DNA of 7,469 nt. It comes from Achromobacter sp. Its GTDB lineage: Bacteria > Pseudomonadota > Gammaproteobacteria > Burkholderiales > Burkholderiaceae_B. Under the pieces are notes generated by a model. That model was not told where the DNA came from. It saw only the letters and a program-made list of their open reading frames with translations, and ran no database searches. This document shows, in pieces, positions 6,076 to 7,469 of this stretch. Both the position numbers and the translations under genes were made by a program. Within the stretch, counting starts at the first letter, position 1, and each line of letters starts with the position of its first letter. The DNA is taken from positions 1-7,469 of the forward strand of contig DMTA01000069.1 in NCBI GenBank assembly GCA_003454835.1, written 5' to 3'.

Positions 6076-6774
6076 TCAGTTACGGATGTTGTAGATGCGC
6101 ATCGCCTGCTGTTTCTGGTTGGGGTCCATCACACGCAGCACCACGACCCTCGCGGTGAAACCGTCGGGCAGCTTGAGCTGGCCCAGCGCATAGTCGTAGC
6201 GGTCGACCGTGAGCGCGGGGCCTTCCGGCGTCACGGTGGCGGCGCGACCGTTGGGGTACGAGCCTTCGATGGCGAAAGTCAGTGTGCCCTTGAACGGCGC
6301 GCCCGTGCGGTCTTCGCGCATCACCAGCACCTGATAGTCCAGCAGCCCGGGGGCGCGCTTGAAGCTGGCCGAACGGATGCCGAGGTTGCCGCCGCGGGGG
6401 TCGGGCGGCATGGCGTCCTGGAACAGCACCAGTTCCTTGTTCAGGGTTTCGATCTTGGCGCGGCTTTCCGCCAGGTCGGTGGTCAGCTTTTCGTGGCCGG
6501 CCTTGTTGGCGTCGCGCTGCTGCGTGGCTTCTTCAAGCTGGGTCTGCAGGCGCTGGCGCTCCATGTTGGAGGCGCTGAGCTCGCTGTGCAGCTGCTCGGA
6601 TTGTTCGACGGTCAGGCGTTGCGGGCCGTAGTTGGTTTGCAGGAAGAGCACGCCGCCCGCGCCAAGCGCAATGCCAACCGTCAGCAGGACGAGCCAGCGC
6701 GGCATGCGGCGCGTGCGTTGCCCCGGTTGGTATACGGAGGGCTTGAACGTGGCCCGTTGCGATCTTCCAAACAT
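6076..6774 (-). CDS. Membrane-anchored coiled-coil protein, DUF6776-like
   Basis: This 232-residue protein starts at ATG 6774, with AGGA six bases upstream; the ATG at 6780 is too close to that AGGA, and longer starts are unsupported. A basic N-terminal tail (residues 1-26) precedes one membrane helix at about 27-47 (WLVLLTVGIALGAGGVLFL), so the bulk should face the periplasm. Residues 55-120 form a coiled coil rich in Glu, Gln, Leu and Lys. Residues 128-232 form a beta-rich domain ending in MRIYNIRN. The layout matches betaproteobacterial proteins annotated DUF6776, of unknown function; I recall the family from pattern. A scaffold or cell-envelope role is possible. It follows a MurU-like gene on the same strand after 160 bases and ends at its own terminator. 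Confidence 0.8.
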   Translation of the reverse strand: MFGRSQRATFKPSVYQPGQRTRRMPRWLVLLTVGIALGAGGVLFLQTNYGPQRLTVEQSEQLHSELSASNMERQRLQTQLEEATQQRDANKAGHEKLTTDLAESRAKIETLNKELVLFQDAMPPDPRGGNLGIRSASFKRAPGLLDYQVLVMREDRTGAPFKGTLTFAIEGSYPNGRAATVTPEGPALTVDRYDYALGQLKLPDGFTARVVVLRVMDPNQKQQAMRIYNIRN

Positions 6775-6934
6775 CCCCATTCCTAGAAAACTTCCTGTGT
6801 ATATGCCTGTCGGCAGGCGGCGCGCGCATGCCAAAGCGTCAGAGAATACCCCGTTAGCCGGGGGCGATGCGTGCGCAGACAAGCCTCGTTGCGCACCTTG
6901 ATATTGTGAAATATGTGGGTGTCAGGCAGCCATC
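6775..6934. other. Intergenic gap with several small inverted repeats
   Basis: No gene is visible in these 160 bases between two leftward genes. The gap holds ATATT-gtga-AATAT (6901-6914), GTGCGCA...TGCGCAC (6871-6877 and 6890-6896, 12-base spacer), CCCCG-ttagc-CGGGG (6849-6863) and GCCTG-tcgg-CAGGC (about 6805-6818). On the - strand the CCCCG hairpin is followed by TATTCTCT, which could make a weak terminator for the MurU-like gene. I could not place a convincing promoter for the DUF6776-like gene; the best -10-like string is TATACA near 6797-6802 with no good -35. Confidence 0.45.
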
Positions 6935-7469
6935 TCAGGCGGCCGTGCCAGCCAGTTCCGCGTCCAGATCGGCGAGCCGTTGCGGGGTGCCGACATCCGT
7001 CCATCGGCCTGCATGCCGGTCGCCGTGCACCTGGTCCTGGCCCATCGCTTGCCTGAGCAGCGGCGCCAGCGGCGCCGCTTCGCCGCGCGGCACGTCCGCG
7101 AACAACGAAGGATGGTAGACGCCCACGCCGGCAAAGGTCAAACGCGGCTCGCCTTGCGCCAACACATGCCCATCGTCCGTCAGAACGAAGTCGCCGGCAG
7201 GATGGTGCGCGGGGTTGTCCACCAAAAGGAGCCAGGCGCCGCCCCGCGCCACGAGGCGCGCGCCGTCTTGCGCGGCGGCGGGATCCCAGTCGCACCAGAT
7301 GTCGCCATTGATGACGAGAAACGGGTCGTCGCCCAACAGAGGGAGCGCCTGCGCAATGCCGCCAGCCGTTTCCAGCGCGGTGGCTTCGGCCGAATAGCGG
7401 ATGCGCACGCCGTGCGCCGCGCCATCACCCAGCGCCCGTTCGATTTCGTGGCCGAGCCAGGCGTGGTTG
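6935..7469 (-). CDS. murU: MurU-like N-acetylmuramate-1-phosphate uridylyltransferase, C-terminal part
   Basis: The frame stays open to the right edge; 177 residues are visible and the N-terminus, with the nucleotide-binding GxGxR-type signature, is outside. MurU transfers UMP from UTP to MurNAc alpha-1-phosphate to give UDP-MurNAc in the cytoplasmic AmgK-MurU peptidoglycan-recycling route, which bypasses fosfomycin-sensitive MurA. In fragment numbering, LETAGG (32-37), LVINGDIW (51-58), FAGVGVYHP (112-120) and GRWTDVGTPQRLADLD (154-169) follow the nucleotidyltransferase order. The Asp of NGD and the Asp of WTDVG are the positions expected to hold magnesium. Hexose-phosphate nucleotidyltransferases such as mannose-1-phosphate guanylyltransferase share this fold; the short C-terminus and the wording of the motifs favour MurU. 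An amgK kinase gene would be expected just upstream, beyond the window. Confidence 0.82.
   Translation of the reverse strand, partial: NHAWLGHEIERALGDGAAHGVRIRYSAEATALETAGGIAQALPLLGDDPFLVINGDIWCDWDPAAAQDGARLVARGGAWLLLVDNPAHHPAGDFVLTDDGHVLAQGEPRLTFAGVGVYHPSLFADVPRGEAAPLAPLLRQAMGQDQVHGDRHAGRWTDVGTPQRLADLDAELAGTAA

Overview
The window is GC-rich, densely coded DNA. Its gene content (an OmpA-family lipoprotein with a glycine zipper, a MurU-type recycling enzyme, a flavoprotein hydroxylase / small protein / MarR operon, a T6SS effector-like C-terminus) fits a betaproteobacterium, most likely of the Bordetella/Achromobacter group (Alcaligenaceae). That assignment rests on protein resemblance and composition; no rRNA or other marker gene is present.

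Left part (1-2007, + strand): the C-terminal 461 residues of a large protein whose start lies outside the window. It has several hydrophobic helices followed by a soluble tail, as in VasX/BTH_I2691-type type VI secretion effectors. Twelve bases later comes a 202-residue protein with four predicted membrane helices, the best candidate for its cognate immunity protein. A small unrecognised gene on the - strand (2037-2402) converges on this pair.

Centre (2536-3580, + strand): an OmpA-family, peptidoglycan-binding lipoprotein ending at a very strong bulged-hairpin terminator. Only 12 bases after that terminator starts a pterin-4a-carbinolamine dehydratase (phhB type).

Centre-right (3599-5915, - strand): a compact three-gene operon reading leftwards: an FAD-dependent aromatic hydroxylase (MhpA/phenol-hydroxylase-like), an 80-residue DUF2783-like protein and a MarR-family regulator. 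The genes are linked by 4-base ATGA and GTGA stop/start overlaps. The promoter carries two inverted 17-bp copies of TTGGTTG-N3-GCGCAAC, one over the -10 and one over the -35. This is the layout expected if the last gene of the operon represses its own promoter.

Right part (5991-7469, - strand): an intrinsic terminator, then a membrane-anchored coiled-coil protein (DUF6776-like), a 160-base gap with small inverted repeats but no gene, and the C-terminal 177 residues of a MurU-like N-acetylmuramate-1-phosphate uridylyltransferase running off the right edge.

Most of the window looks like ordinary chromosome. The points most worth a second look are the effector/immunity pair, the paired operators of the hydroxylase operon with its unknown substrate, and the terminator sitting directly against the phhB ribosome-binding site. 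I did not see mobile elements, CRISPR, tRNA or rRNA.
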